A DNA stretch of 47,867 bases from Defluviitaleaceae bacterium (lineage in GTDB: Bacteria > Bacillota > Clostridia > Lachnospirales > WQUN01): the NCBI GenBank assembly GCA_009781725.1, contig WQVF01000023.1:1-47867 (forward strand), written 5' to 3'. Below are positions 31,413-40,000 of this stretch, piece after piece (position 1 is the stretch's first letter; each line of letters begins with the position of its first letter). Made by a program: the position numbers and the translations under genes. A model generated the notes under the pieces. That model had not been told where the DNA came from. It saw only the letters and a program-made list of their open reading frames with translations, and searched no databases.

Positions 31413-32339
31413 TTGAGAAATTTGCTCCGGCGTTCACAACCAGGCCATATGAATATGCGTAGGTTAAAACGTGCCAGATCGGCGACATATGTGCTATTGG
31501 CACCATATTTTGTTTTGTTTTTTCTTTTTACTGCATTGCCGGTGGCTATATCAATTTTCTTTAGTTTTACCAACTTTAACATGCTGCAGGCCCCAAGTTT
31601 TGTGGGTTGGGGCAATTATATGAGGTTGTTACTTGATGATGATATATTCATTATCGCGGTACGCAACACTCTTATTTTTGCTGTCATTACAGGCCCGATA
31701 AGCTACTTAATGTGCTTTATGTTTGCGTGGATTATAAACGAGCTGCCACCTAAGTTGCGCTCTGTTATGACACTAATTTTTTATGCCCCTTCTATATCGG
31801 GTAATATTTTTTTCATATGGCAGGTCTTCTTTTCGTCTGACCGGCAGGGCTGGCTTAATGCTTTCCTATTAAATGCCGGGTTTATTTCCACTGCCATAGA
31901 GTGGCTAAATACCGAGGCATATGTACTGCCCATTTTGATACTTGTACAGCTATGGCTTAGTTTGGGCGTAGGCTTTCTTGCCTTTATTGCCGGCTTGCAA
32001 ACGGTAGATAAATCTTTGTACGAGGCCGCTGCTGTTGACGGTATACGTAACCGCTGGCAAGAGCTTTGGTTTATTACTCTGCCATGCATGAAGCCCCAGC
32101 TTATGTTTGGTGCGGTTATACAAATAACAATGGCCTTCTCTGTTTCAGAGGTGTCAATCCAGCTTGCGGGCTTCCCCAGTGTTAACTATGCCGGGCATAC
32201 GGTTGCCACCCACTTGATGGACTTTGGTACCCATCGTTTTGAGATGGGATACGCATCGGCAATTGCTACCGTTTTGTTTCTTGCCATGATTTTGACAAAT
32301 AAAGGTGTCCAAAGGCTGTTAAGAAAGGTGGGGAGCTAG
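31413..32339 (+). CDS. Sugar ABC transporter permease (MalF/UgpA type), system 1
   Basis: The 308-residue product has six transmembrane helices starting at YVLLAPYFVLFFLFTALPV and the EAA loop YEAAAVDGIRNRWQELWFI, which contacts the ATPase. It pairs with the next gene to form the membrane channel of a CUT1 importer. TTG 31413 is chosen because AAGGCGGTGA (31398-31407) is one mismatch from an ideal ribosome binding site at the right distance; GTG 31404 overlaps that site. The stop is immediately followed by the GTG of the partner permease. Confidence 0.88.
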   Translation: MRNLLRRSQPGHMNMRRLKRARSATYVLLAPYFVLFFLFTALPVAISIFFSFTNFNMLQAPSFVGWGNYMRLLLDDDIFIIAVRNTLIFAVITGPISYLMCFMFAWIINELPPKLRSVMTLIFYAPSISGNIFFIWQVFFSSDRQGWLNAFLLNAGFISTAIEWLNTEAYVLPILILVQLWLSLGVGFLAFIAGLQTVDKSLYEAAAVDGIRNRWQELWFITLPCMKPQLMFGAVIQITMAFSVSEVSIQLAGFPSVNYAGHTVATHLMDFGTHRFEMGYASAIATVLFLAMILTNKGVQRLLRKVGS

Positions 32340-33188
32340 GTGAAGAGAAAGATTAACCGCTCTCTTGGCGGGACGATAGCTTTGTTCCTGTTTATTGCCT
32401 TGGTTGGGGCTTTTATGGCCCTGCCGCTAATATTTACTGTTAACAATGCTTTCAAGCCATTGGATGAGTTCTTTTTGTTTCCCCCTAGGTTTTGGGTAAG
32501 AAACCCCACCACCAACAATTTTGCTGACTTGTTTATACTTATGGCCGAGTCGTGGGTTCCCTTTAGCCGTTATATTCTCAACTCTATTTTCATAACGGGT
32601 GCCGGTACCTTTGGGCATGTAATTATTGCGGCGGCGGCGGCGTATCCGCTGGCTAAGCACGAGTTTAAGGGTAAAGCGGTTTTATTTTCTATTGTTGTGC
32701 TTTCGCTTATGTTTTCGCCACAGGTTACGGCTATCCCTAACTATATGGTTATCACGTTACTTGGTTTTAACAATACGTATGCGGCCCTTATTGTGCCGGC
32801 CTTTGCCTTCTCACTGGGGCTATACCTGATGAAACAGTTTATGGAGCAAATACCGGACTCGCTACTGGAGTCCGCGCAAATAGACGGGGCATCGGAATAC
32901 CGGACGTTTTTTTCCATTGTCATGCCTAATGTTAAGCCTGCGTGGCTTACACTTGCAATTTTGATGTTTCAGCAATTATGGGGAAACACTGGCGGCATGT
33001 TTATAAGAAGCGAGCAACTGCGGCCTCTTAACTTTGCACTGTTATTGATTACACAAGGCGGGGTGCCTGCACGAGCGGGTGCGTCTGCGGCGGTGGGGCT
33101 TATTATCATGAGTGTCCCCATTACGTTTTTCATAATTTCACAAAGCAGCATAATCGAAACCATGACAACATCGGGTATGAAGGAATAG
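32340..33188 (+). CDS. Carbohydrate ABC transporter permease (MalG type), system 1
   Basis: The 282-residue product has six transmembrane helices, the conserved YPLAKHEFKGKAVLF segment after helix 2, and the EAA-type loop ESAQIDGASEYRTFFSIVMP. It is the second subunit of the CUT1 importer with the 31413 product. The GTG start abuts the previous stop, indicating tight coupling. No nucleotide-binding subunit follows, so a shared MsmK-like ATPase elsewhere is expected, as is common for this transporter class in Bacillota. Confidence 0.88.
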   Translation: MKRKINRSLGGTIALFLFIALVGAFMALPLIFTVNNAFKPLDEFFLFPPRFWVRNPTTNNFADLFILMAESWVPFSRYILNSIFITGAGTFGHVIIAAAAAYPLAKHEFKGKAVLFSIVVLSLMFSPQVTAIPNYMVITLLGFNNTYAALIVPAFAFSLGLYLMKQFMEQIPDSLLESAQIDGASEYRTFFSIVMPNVKPAWLTLAILMFQQLWGNTGGMFIRSEQLRPLNFALLLITQGGVPARAGASAAVGLIIMSVPITFFIISQSSIIETMTTSGMKE

Positions 33189-33213
33189 TTTCCTTACCAG
33201 AAGGAGATGGCTG

Positions 33214-34680
33214 ATGAAAAAAAAGTTGCTTGTATTACTGATACTTGTTTTTGTGTTATCGCCGTTACCATCGGTTATTGCTGTTGCCGGTGCGCCTTTC
33301 GAGTCTTATCGTTTTGACTTTTATGGGTATGAGATTGCCATACCTAACCCGTATCACGCGGTTAAATCCGTCTCTGGACGGGATTTGGGGATAGCTGATT
33401 TTGTGAACCCTACAGATTTTTTTGTACGGGACGATATGGTTTATTTGTTGGATGCCGGGGCTTCTCAAATCGTCATCTTTGACGAGTATCTTAATTTGAT
33501 TAATGTCATTGGTGATTTAAATTACAATGGTGTAAGTGATAGCTTTAACAGTCCTCAAGGCATTTTCGTAGGCCATGACCATGTAATTTATGTTGCGGAT
33601 ACAGAAAACCGCCGCGTGGTTGTGCTAGACGATAGCGGCAACATAATAAGGACTATCTCCAACCCAGAGTCAGATTCTATCCCGGAGGATTTTATCTTTT
33701 TACCAGAGAAGCTGGTTGCAGACACCGCAGGTCGCGTTTTTGTTGTTGCAAGAAATATGTTTGAAGGGATTATGAGTTTTGACAGAGAAGGTGAATTTTT
33801 TGGGTTCTTTGGTACCGTAGAAGTTACCTTTAGCCCTATAGACTTATTCTGGCGTACTGTTGCAACCCAGGCACAGCGGGCAAGGCTTGGCCTGTTTCTT
33901 CCTACAGAGTTTTCCAATATAGCTATCGACCCGGAAGGGTTTATATACGCCACCATCATAGATACGGCTGGCGATAGAGACTTTATTATGAGAATAAACG
34001 CAATGGGCAGGAATGTGCTAACCAATTATTCGCCACTTGCCATTCAGGGTGATTTTAATTTTAGGCTGTTTGGTGATTTCTCTGGTGCATCTACGTTTGT
34101 AGATATTATTTATCGGGGGTATGGGATATACTCGGCCCTTGATTTTACAAGAAACAGGATATTTACCTATGATGGCGAAGGCAATCTGCTATATGTCTTT
34201 GGGGGGCCGGGCAATGCTATGGGAATGTTGCGTAGCCCTGTAGCTATCGAGTATTTGGGGGATAATATATTAGTGTTAGACGCCGCCCGTAGGGAGGTTG
34301 TTTTCTTTGCGCCTACGGAGTACGGGCGGTTTATTAATACCGCCACGGCGATGCGCTTTATTGGTGATGAGGAGCAATCTGTATACTACTGGCGCAGGGT
34401 GCTAGCACTGGATGCACACTACGAATTGGCACTTTCGGGTATAGGCCGGTCCTTGTTAGCTGCTAACGAGTATCGCGAGGCTATGGTGTATCTACGCAGG
34501 GCACTTGACTACAGAAATTACTCTATAGCTTTTAGCCGCCACAGAAACCAGGTTTTACGAGATAATCTTCCTATAGTATTTACTGTAGCTGTAGTGGGTG
34601 CTGTGGTTTGGGTTTCATTTAAAATTTATAAGCGGGTAAAGCCTATGTTTGTTAAGACTTCTTTGGCAGGAGGGGAATAA
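33214..34680 (+). CDS. Membrane-anchored NHL/beta-propeller protein with TPR-like segment
   Basis: The 488-residue product has a signal peptide (1-24), repeated NHL-like blades (FVNPTDFFVRDDMVYLLDAG, FNSPQGIFVGHDHVIYVADT, LRSPVAIEYLGDNILVLDAA) over about residues 60-385, a TPR-like pair of helices (about 390-440) and a C-terminal transmembrane helix (about 452-472, FTVAVVGAVVWVSF) with a basic cytoplasmic tail. The propeller therefore faces outward. The function is unknown: it may bind glycan or assemble the transporter-associated proteins. AGAAGGAGATGG precedes the ATG. The stop overlaps the next ATG by one base. Confidence 0.75.
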   Translation: MKKKLLVLLILVFVLSPLPSVIAVAGAPFESYRFDFYGYEIAIPNPYHAVKSVSGRDLGIADFVNPTDFFVRDDMVYLLDAGASQIVIFDEYLNLINVIGDLNYNGVSDSFNSPQGIFVGHDHVIYVADTENRRVVVLDDSGNIIRTISNPESDSIPEDFIFLPEKLVADTAGRVFVVARNMFEGIMSFDREGEFFGFFGTVEVTFSPIDLFWRTVATQAQRARLGLFLPTEFSNIAIDPEGFIYATIIDTAGDRDFIMRINAMGRNVLTNYSPLAIQGDFNFRLFGDFSGASTFVDIIYRGYGIYSALDFTRNRIFTYDGEGNLLYVFGGPGNAMGMLRSPVAIEYLGDNILVLDAARREVVFFAPTEYGRFINTATAMRFIGDEEQSVYYWRRVLALDAHYELALSGIGRSLLAANEYREAMVYLRRALDYRNYSIAFSRHRNQVLRDNLPIVFTVAVVGAVVWVSFKIYKRVKPMFVKTSLAGGE

Positions 34681-35294
34681 TGGTTGCAGCGTTAAAATAC
34701 CAATTTTATATACTGTTTCGCCCAATAGACGGCTTTTACCGCCTCAAGAACGAGAAAAGAGGGCGGAACTCTATCACTATTTTAAACCTCTTTTTGTTTT
34801 GGGTATCCTATTCTTTTATGGAAAGCTATGTAAGCTTTACTGTAGCTGTAAGGGCCCCTGCAATTTTTAGAAACAGCCTGATTAACCTGCTTGGGATTGT
34901 GGCTATCTTTCTACTATTTTGCATAGGTAACTGGGCGGTTACAACACTTATGAACGGCGAGGGTAAGTTTTCAGAAATATGTATGGCAGTGTCGTATGCG
35001 CTGTTTCCCATGTTGTTGATTTTTATCCCTGCAACACTTTTAAGCCATCTTCTTACCAGCAATGAGGCGGCTTTTTATACGATACTTGTTGGGGCGTCTA
35101 TTTTTTGGTTTGCGATTCTTATGTTTTTGGGTATCTTGGTTATGCATGACTATACGGTGTTTAAAACCATTATGACGTTTTTCTTGACCATTTTAAGCAT
35201 GTTGATAATTATGTTTTTAATTATGCTTGTTACAACCCTTACAGGGCAGCTGTGGATATTTTTGCGCAGTGTTTATACCGAAATTGTATTCTAG
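34680..35294 (+). CDS. YIP1-family integral membrane protein
   Basis: The 204-residue product has about five transmembrane helices. The N-terminal YQFYILFRPIDGFYRLKNEK is the cytoplasmic segment typical of bacterial YIP1/Yip1-domain proteins, and the helices cover about 40-195. Bacterial members have no assigned function. Start and stop overlap (TAATG) with the propeller gene and AGGAGGGG lies upstream, so the two proteins are made in step and may form a complex. The downstream neighbour is the DUF5696-type gene, 15 bases away. Confidence 0.7.
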   Translation: MVAALKYQFYILFRPIDGFYRLKNEKRGRNSITILNLFLFWVSYSFMESYVSFTVAVRAPAIFRNSLINLLGIVAIFLLFCIGNWAVTTLMNGEGKFSEICMAVSYALFPMLLIFIPATLLSHLLTSNEAAFYTILVGASIFWFAILMFLGILVMHDYTVFKTIMTFFLTILSMLIIMFLIMLVTTLTGQLWIFLRSVYTEIVF

Positions 35295-35309
35295 CGAGGA
35301 GGAAAGCAG

Positions 35310-37880
35310 ATGGCAAAGTCTACAAAAAGATTTGTAAGATTTTTTCTTGTCGTCATTATTATCGCCATCTTTGTGTATCTTTTCTCTTTTAACAAGATGG
35401 CGTACGACTATGCCCATTTATTTCCAGACACATATGAGGCAGGGTGGGATTTCGAGCCACTGCCAAACCCTAACCCTATGGTTAGCGGCATGGTATTGGC
35501 CGCAGAAACAGATGAGCTAAAGTTGTATGTTAATACCTCTACGGGGGAAATTGCCGTATATGACAAGCGAGGCGGCCATACATGGTATTCCAACCCGCCG
35601 GGCAGGCGACAAGACCCGATAGCCAACCAGTTTGAGATATCTCATATGTCGTCCCAGTTGGCGGTTACGTTTTTTAATAGCCAAAGGCGGCAAATGGCCT
35701 TTAACAGCCACGACCATAGTACAGACCTTGGGCAGCTAGAAATTGAGGCAATAACAAACGGCGTGCGCATGAACTACACCATTGGCGATTTAACCTTGGG
35801 TGTGGATTTATTGCCCCAATTTATAACGGACGAAAGGCTTTATTATCTATTTTTGCAGCACTTAGATGCAGGTGACGCGGATTGGTTGCTGCAAAGATAC
35901 AGACCGTCGGCGGTTTTGGACGGTTTTAGGGAGCTTTCTAGCATAGACAGGGCCGCCAGGATTACGTCCAACAGGCTCATGGGTATTTTTGAGTACCATG
36001 GATACGATGTTTACGAGCTTGCCTACGACAATATGTTGGCCGGGGTAGAGATGGAGCTTGATAGGATTTTCTTTGAAATTTCTATTGAGTACCGCTTAGA
36101 AGGCGACACCTTGGTTGCTACCGTACCTATGGATAGGATAACAGAAAACGGTGGCGGCGAGCTGGGCACGGTTACACTTTTACAGTTTTTTGGGGCTGGT
36201 GGCACCCAGGATGAAGGGTATATGCTTGTCCCTTCCGGTGCCGGCGGGCTTATACATTTTAATAATGGCCGCATTAGGGATGACCAATTTGTACAGCCCG
36301 TTTATGGCTTTCCGCCCATGACGCAGTTTGTGCGGACGCAGATTAACGAGCCTGTACGCTTCCCGATATTTGGGGTTAGCCGTGTGGGTGGCGGTGCCTT
36401 TATAGCCTGCGTGGTTGAAGGGGAGCCATTGGCGTCTATTTTTGCAGATATAAGCGGTAAAACCGGGTCATACAACCATGTGTTTTCCGTTTTTACCTTG
36501 CGTAATTCTGGCCAGCTTCCTATGACCGGGGCCATAGGCTCTATAGCGGATATGACTGTGCTTGAAGAGTTTGCCGGTGTTGGTAACTACACAATCAGGT
36601 TTATGTTTTTGCCGGGCAATGATGATGGCTATCCAGAAATGGCCAACCGCTTTCGCGAAGAGCTAATAACCAATGGCGCATTAACACCCCTAGACCCAAG
36701 CGAGGGTGTGCCGTTTTACCTGGATATTTACGGCGGGGTGGAGCAAGTAGGCCATGTACTTGGGGTTCCCTTTACTTCACCTACCGTGCTTACAACTTAT
36801 AGCCAAGCCATGCATATTGTAAACGTACTTTCGGATTTGGGTGTAGAGAATATTCATATGCGCTTTCTTGGGTGGCATAATGGCGGCGTTAATCATGCAT
36901 CTGCCAGAAATATCAACCGCATACGCTCGTTAGGAAATTTTAACGAGATGCGTGAGCTTGACAGCCTTTTGCAACAAGGAGGCGGGGCACTTTTCCCAGA
37001 CGTTCAGTTTCAGCGGGTTAGTTTTTATAATACCCGTGGGTATCGCCCAAACTGGGAAGCATCCCGGGATGTAACAGGGTTTTTGGGTGTTTCGATGCCT
37101 TTTGGCCGTATTACAATGCGGCGTAACACAAATTACAGAACAGCGGTGTTTTACTATAATTCGCCAAACGCGCTTCCTAGCCATGTAGACAGCTTTATAG
37201 ATGCCTACAGCCATGTTGGGCTATCAAGCCTGGCACTAAGGGACTTGGGAGACATAGTAACAGCAGACTTTGACAGAGCATCCTATGTAAGCCGGGCGGC
37301 TGCAGTCCGCATCATGGAAGAGCAACTTGGAAAAATTGCCGAGAGCTATAATAACCTGATGATTTCTGGCGGTAACATGTATGCCCTTAGATATGCAAAT
37401 CACATTATTAATTTGCCTACGTCGGCAAATATGTTTTATATCATAGATGAAGAGGTACCCTTTTTGCCTATGGTTTTACATGGATATGTAAATTTTACAG
37501 GCCATGCGTTTAACACCTCTCAGGTATTTGACCCGGAAACACAAAGGCTTAGGATGATAGAGTTTGGTGGTGCGCCATATTTTGTTATGACATATGCACC
37601 CACAGAGATTTTAAGATTTAGCTACTTTGAAAATTTGTTTACCACGCACTACGTTAATTGGGTAACCCAGGCAGCTGAGGATTTTGCCTTGTACCAAGAG
37701 GTGTTTTCTGGTTTAAGGTCGGCTAGGATGATTAACCATATTAACCATGGTGGTGGCGTTTTTGAAACCAGATATTCCAATAGCACATCGATATTTGTAA
37801 ATTATGGGCGCAGCGACGCATATGTAAACGGTGTGCTGGTAAGGGCTATGGACTTTGCCGTAGGGAGTTTTGAGTCATGA
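35310..37880 (+). CDS. DUF5696-type membrane-anchored protein
   Basis: The 856-residue product has an N-terminal transmembrane anchor (about 9-29, FFLVVIIIAIFVYLFSFNKM) with the remainder outside. Residues about 60-430 look like a beta-rich, mutarotase-like domain (DELKLYVNTSTGEIAVYDKR near 68). Residues about 470-800 look like an alpha/beta barrel (LDIYGGVEQVGHVLG, VENIHMRFLGWHNGGVNH, LRDLGDIVTADFD). This two-domain plan resembles retaining glycoside hydrolases such as GH31 or GH101 and matches what I recall of DUF5696; the catalytic residues are not certain. It lies between the YIP1 gene and the second permease pair, overlapping the latter by 4 bases (ATGA). Confidence 0.7.
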   Translation: MAKSTKRFVRFFLVVIIIAIFVYLFSFNKMAYDYAHLFPDTYEAGWDFEPLPNPNPMVSGMVLAAETDELKLYVNTSTGEIAVYDKRGGHTWYSNPPGRRQDPIANQFEISHMSSQLAVTFFNSQRRQMAFNSHDHSTDLGQLEIEAITNGVRMNYTIGDLTLGVDLLPQFITDERLYYLFLQHLDAGDADWLLQRYRPSAVLDGFRELSSIDRAARITSNRLMGIFEYHGYDVYELAYDNMLAGVEMELDRIFFEISIEYRLEGDTLVATVPMDRITENGGGELGTVTLLQFFGAGGTQDEGYMLVPSGAGGLIHFNNGRIRDDQFVQPVYGFPPMTQFVRTQINEPVRFPIFGVSRVGGGAFIACVVEGEPLASIFADISGKTGSYNHVFSVFTLRNSGQLPMTGAIGSIADMTVLEEFAGVGNYTIRFMFLPGNDDGYPEMANRFREELITNGALTPLDPSEGVPFYLDIYGGVEQVGHVLGVPFTSPTVLTTYSQAMHIVNVLSDLGVENIHMRFLGWHNGGVNHASARNINRIRSLGNFNEMRELDSLLQQGGGALFPDVQFQRVSFYNTRGYRPNWEASRDVTGFLGVSMPFGRITMRRNTNYRTAVFYYNSPNALPSHVDSFIDAYSHVGLSSLALRDLGDIVTADFDRASYVSRAAAVRIMEEQLGKIAESYNNLMISGGNMYALRYANHIINLPTSANMFYIIDEEVPFLPMVLHGYVNFTGHAFNTSQVFDPETQRLRMIEFGGAPYFVMTYAPTEILRFSYFENLFTTHYVNWVTQAAEDFALYQEVFSGLRSARMINHINHGGGVFETRYSNSTSIFVNYGRSDAYVNGVLVRAMDFAVGSFES

Positions 37881-38791
37881 GAAAAAGAGGTAAGTTTTCT
37901 TTAAGCTTAAGGGGCAGGGAGGCCATGCTTGGCTATATGTTTATTATGCCATGGCTTATTGGTTTTATCGTGTTTTTCCTTGCAAATTATCTGCATACGC
38001 TAAGGATGAGTGTTTCCTCTGTAGACATGGTGGCGGCAGGCGGATACGATTTAAGCTTTTCGGGTTTAGAAAATTTCCGGCATATATTTACCGAACATGC
38101 TACGTTTACTCGGGTGTTTGTAGAGTCTATGCTTGGCATTCTTGTAGACATACCCTTGATTATATTTTTTAGCTTGTTTATTGCTCTTTTGCTAAACCGC
38201 AAGTTTAAAATGCGGGGGATAGTACGTGCTGTGTTTTTCCTCCCCGTTATTATGGCCTCTGCCGCCATTACCAATGCTATCGAGCAGTCTTTGTTAATGG
38301 TTATGGGTGGGCTAACAACAATGCCACCGGAGATGCAACAAACTACCGGGCTTAGCGTCCAGTCTATTGCTGTTTTGTTGGCTAATTTTGGGCTTCCTTT
38401 GCAGATAATACAGTATATTATTGGTGCGGTTGCACGTGTTTACGAAATTGTACGTGCCTCTGGGGTGCAGATACTAATTTTTCTTGCCGCTTTGCAGTCT
38501 GTGCCTACGTCTTTGTATGAAGTGGCGTTTATTGAGGGCTCTACCCCTTACGAGGCCTTTTGGAAGATTACACTGCCTATTATTAGCCCGCTAATTGTTA
38601 CCAATGTTGTATACACCGTTGTTGACCGTTATGTAACCAGTGCGGTGGTGGATATGGCATACGAGTCGGCCTTCTTGCACTGGAGTTTTGGGGTTAGTGC
38701 CGCAATGTCGGTGGTCAGCTCTGTTGCTGTGTTGCTGCTTTTATTGATGGTATGTGGGTTTATATCAAAATTTGCGTTCTACCATACCTAA
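37877..38791 (+). CDS. Sugar ABC transporter permease, system 2
   Basis: The 304-residue product has six transmembrane helices starting at MLGYMFIMPWLIGFIVFFLA and an EAA-type loop (YEVAFIEGSTPYEAFWKITLP). It is the first permease of a second CUT1 importer. A 4-base overlap with the DUF5696-type gene implies translational coupling, tying the importer to that protein. A segment between the third and fourth helices (about 145-200) is longer than in the system 1 permease. Confidence 0.88.
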   Translation: MRKRGKFSLSLRGREAMLGYMFIMPWLIGFIVFFLANYLHTLRMSVSSVDMVAAGGYDLSFSGLENFRHIFTEHATFTRVFVESMLGILVDIPLIIFFSLFIALLLNRKFKMRGIVRAVFFLPVIMASAAITNAIEQSLLMVMGGLTTMPPEMQQTTGLSVQSIAVLLANFGLPLQIIQYIIGAVARVYEIVRASGVQILIFLAALQSVPTSLYEVAFIEGSTPYEAFWKITLPIISPLIVTNVVYTVVDRYVTSAVVDMAYESAFLHWSFGVSAAMSVVSSVAVLLLLLMVCGFISKFAFYHT

Positions 38792-38819
38792 AGGGTGAGA
38801 GTTATCCCGCCAACATAAT

Positions 38820-38843
38820 ACGGAAATTGCTTTTTATTTCCGT
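38820..38843. other. Small hairpin between permease genes
   Basis: ACGGAAAT and ATTTCCGT are exact inverted copies around TGCTTTTT, in the 104-base gap between the system 2 permeases. It may attenuate or protect mRNA. Confidence 0.5.
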
Positions 38844-38895
38844 GCTTGGTTGGTGAAAAAGCTTTTAGATGAACCGATGGGAGGCATGAGTTTAA

Positions 38896-39873
38896 GTGAT
38901 GCAATTTACAAAAAATTTACTGGAAAAGCTTCCGTCGTTTAGGCGTGGATATGTCCTTAGGGCTAAGAAGGCTGTCAAAGAAACGATAATGAGCATTTTC
39001 ATTTTCATTATCCTTATTGGCATTGCATTTGTTATATTAAGCCCGTTGTTGGCAATAGTTTCTAACAGCCTTATGAGCCGTGGGGATATTTACAACCCAT
39101 TGGTTTATCTTATTCCCAGAAACCCCGCGTCGGTTCACTACGAGTTTGCGCTTCATTATATGAATTATTGGCAGGCACTTAGGTTTACCCTTGGCTATAC
39201 GTTTGGGATTACGGCTTTACAAATTGCTGTTTGTTCGCTTGTGGGATACGGCTTTGCTAGATTTCGCTTTCCAGGGAGGAATATCCTTTTTGGGATGGTG
39301 ATTCTTACTATTGTGGTACCTACCCAAACCATTATTATCCCCTTGTACTCTCAGTTTAGGTTTTTTGATTTGTTTGGGGCTCTTGGGCTGTTTATGGAGC
39401 CTATTAACCTCTTGGGCCGGGTATGGTCTACGGTTATTTTAACCACTACCGGGCAGGGGCTTAGGGCAGGGCTGTTTATCTTTATCTTTAGGCAGTTTTT
39501 TAGAGGGCTACCAAAGGAGCTTGAAGAAGCTGCGGTTATTGATGGTGCCGGGCCAGTATATACTTACGGTAGGGTTATGCTTCCTAATGCTGTGCCGGCT
39601 ATTATTACGGTTATGCTGTTTTCTATTGTATGGCAGTACAACGATGTATACTTTGCCGGTGTGTTTATGAGCGGGGTGCGCAATTTGCTTCCTGTTAATC
39701 TATCGGGGCTGGCAACGGCGTACCACTGGGGCGAGCAGGAAATGGATTTTAACCTGGTTAATGCTGTTGTAAATGCGGGGGTTGTGCTAACCATTATTCC
39801 GATAATTGTTATTTACATGTTTTTGCAAAAGTTCTTTATGGAAGGTATCGAGCGAAGCGGAATTGTGGGTTAG
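38896..39873 (+). CDS. Carbohydrate ABC transporter permease, system 2
   Basis: The 325-residue product has six transmembrane helices and the EAA loop LEEAAVIDGAGPVYTYGRVM. The GTG at 38896 (immediately followed by ATG 38899) fits a GGGAGG about 11 bases upstream. It is separated from its partner permease by 104 bases containing a hairpin, unlike the tightly packed system 1. It is followed by the lipoprotein solute-binding protein gene. Confidence 0.87.
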   Translation: MMQFTKNLLEKLPSFRRGYVLRAKKAVKETIMSIFIFIILIGIAFVILSPLLAIVSNSLMSRGDIYNPLVYLIPRNPASVHYEFALHYMNYWQALRFTLGYTFGITALQIAVCSLVGYGFARFRFPGRNILFGMVILTIVVPTQTIIIPLYSQFRFFDLFGALGLFMEPINLLGRVWSTVILTTTGQGLRAGLFIFIFRQFFRGLPKELEEAAVIDGAGPVYTYGRVMLPNAVPAIITVMLFSIVWQYNDVYFAGVFMSGVRNLLPVNLSGLATAYHWGEQEMDFNLVNAVVNAGVVLTIIPIIVIYMFLQKFFMEGIERSGIVG

Positions 39874-40000
39874 TGCAGTGATAAAACCCACAAGCGGCTT
39901 TGTTAGCATACAGTAAGGGCCTAGCATAGGCCTAGTTAAGAAGCTTATGACGTTAACACAGCGTTATAAAACTTCTAACAAACAAAAAGGAGTGAAAGAA

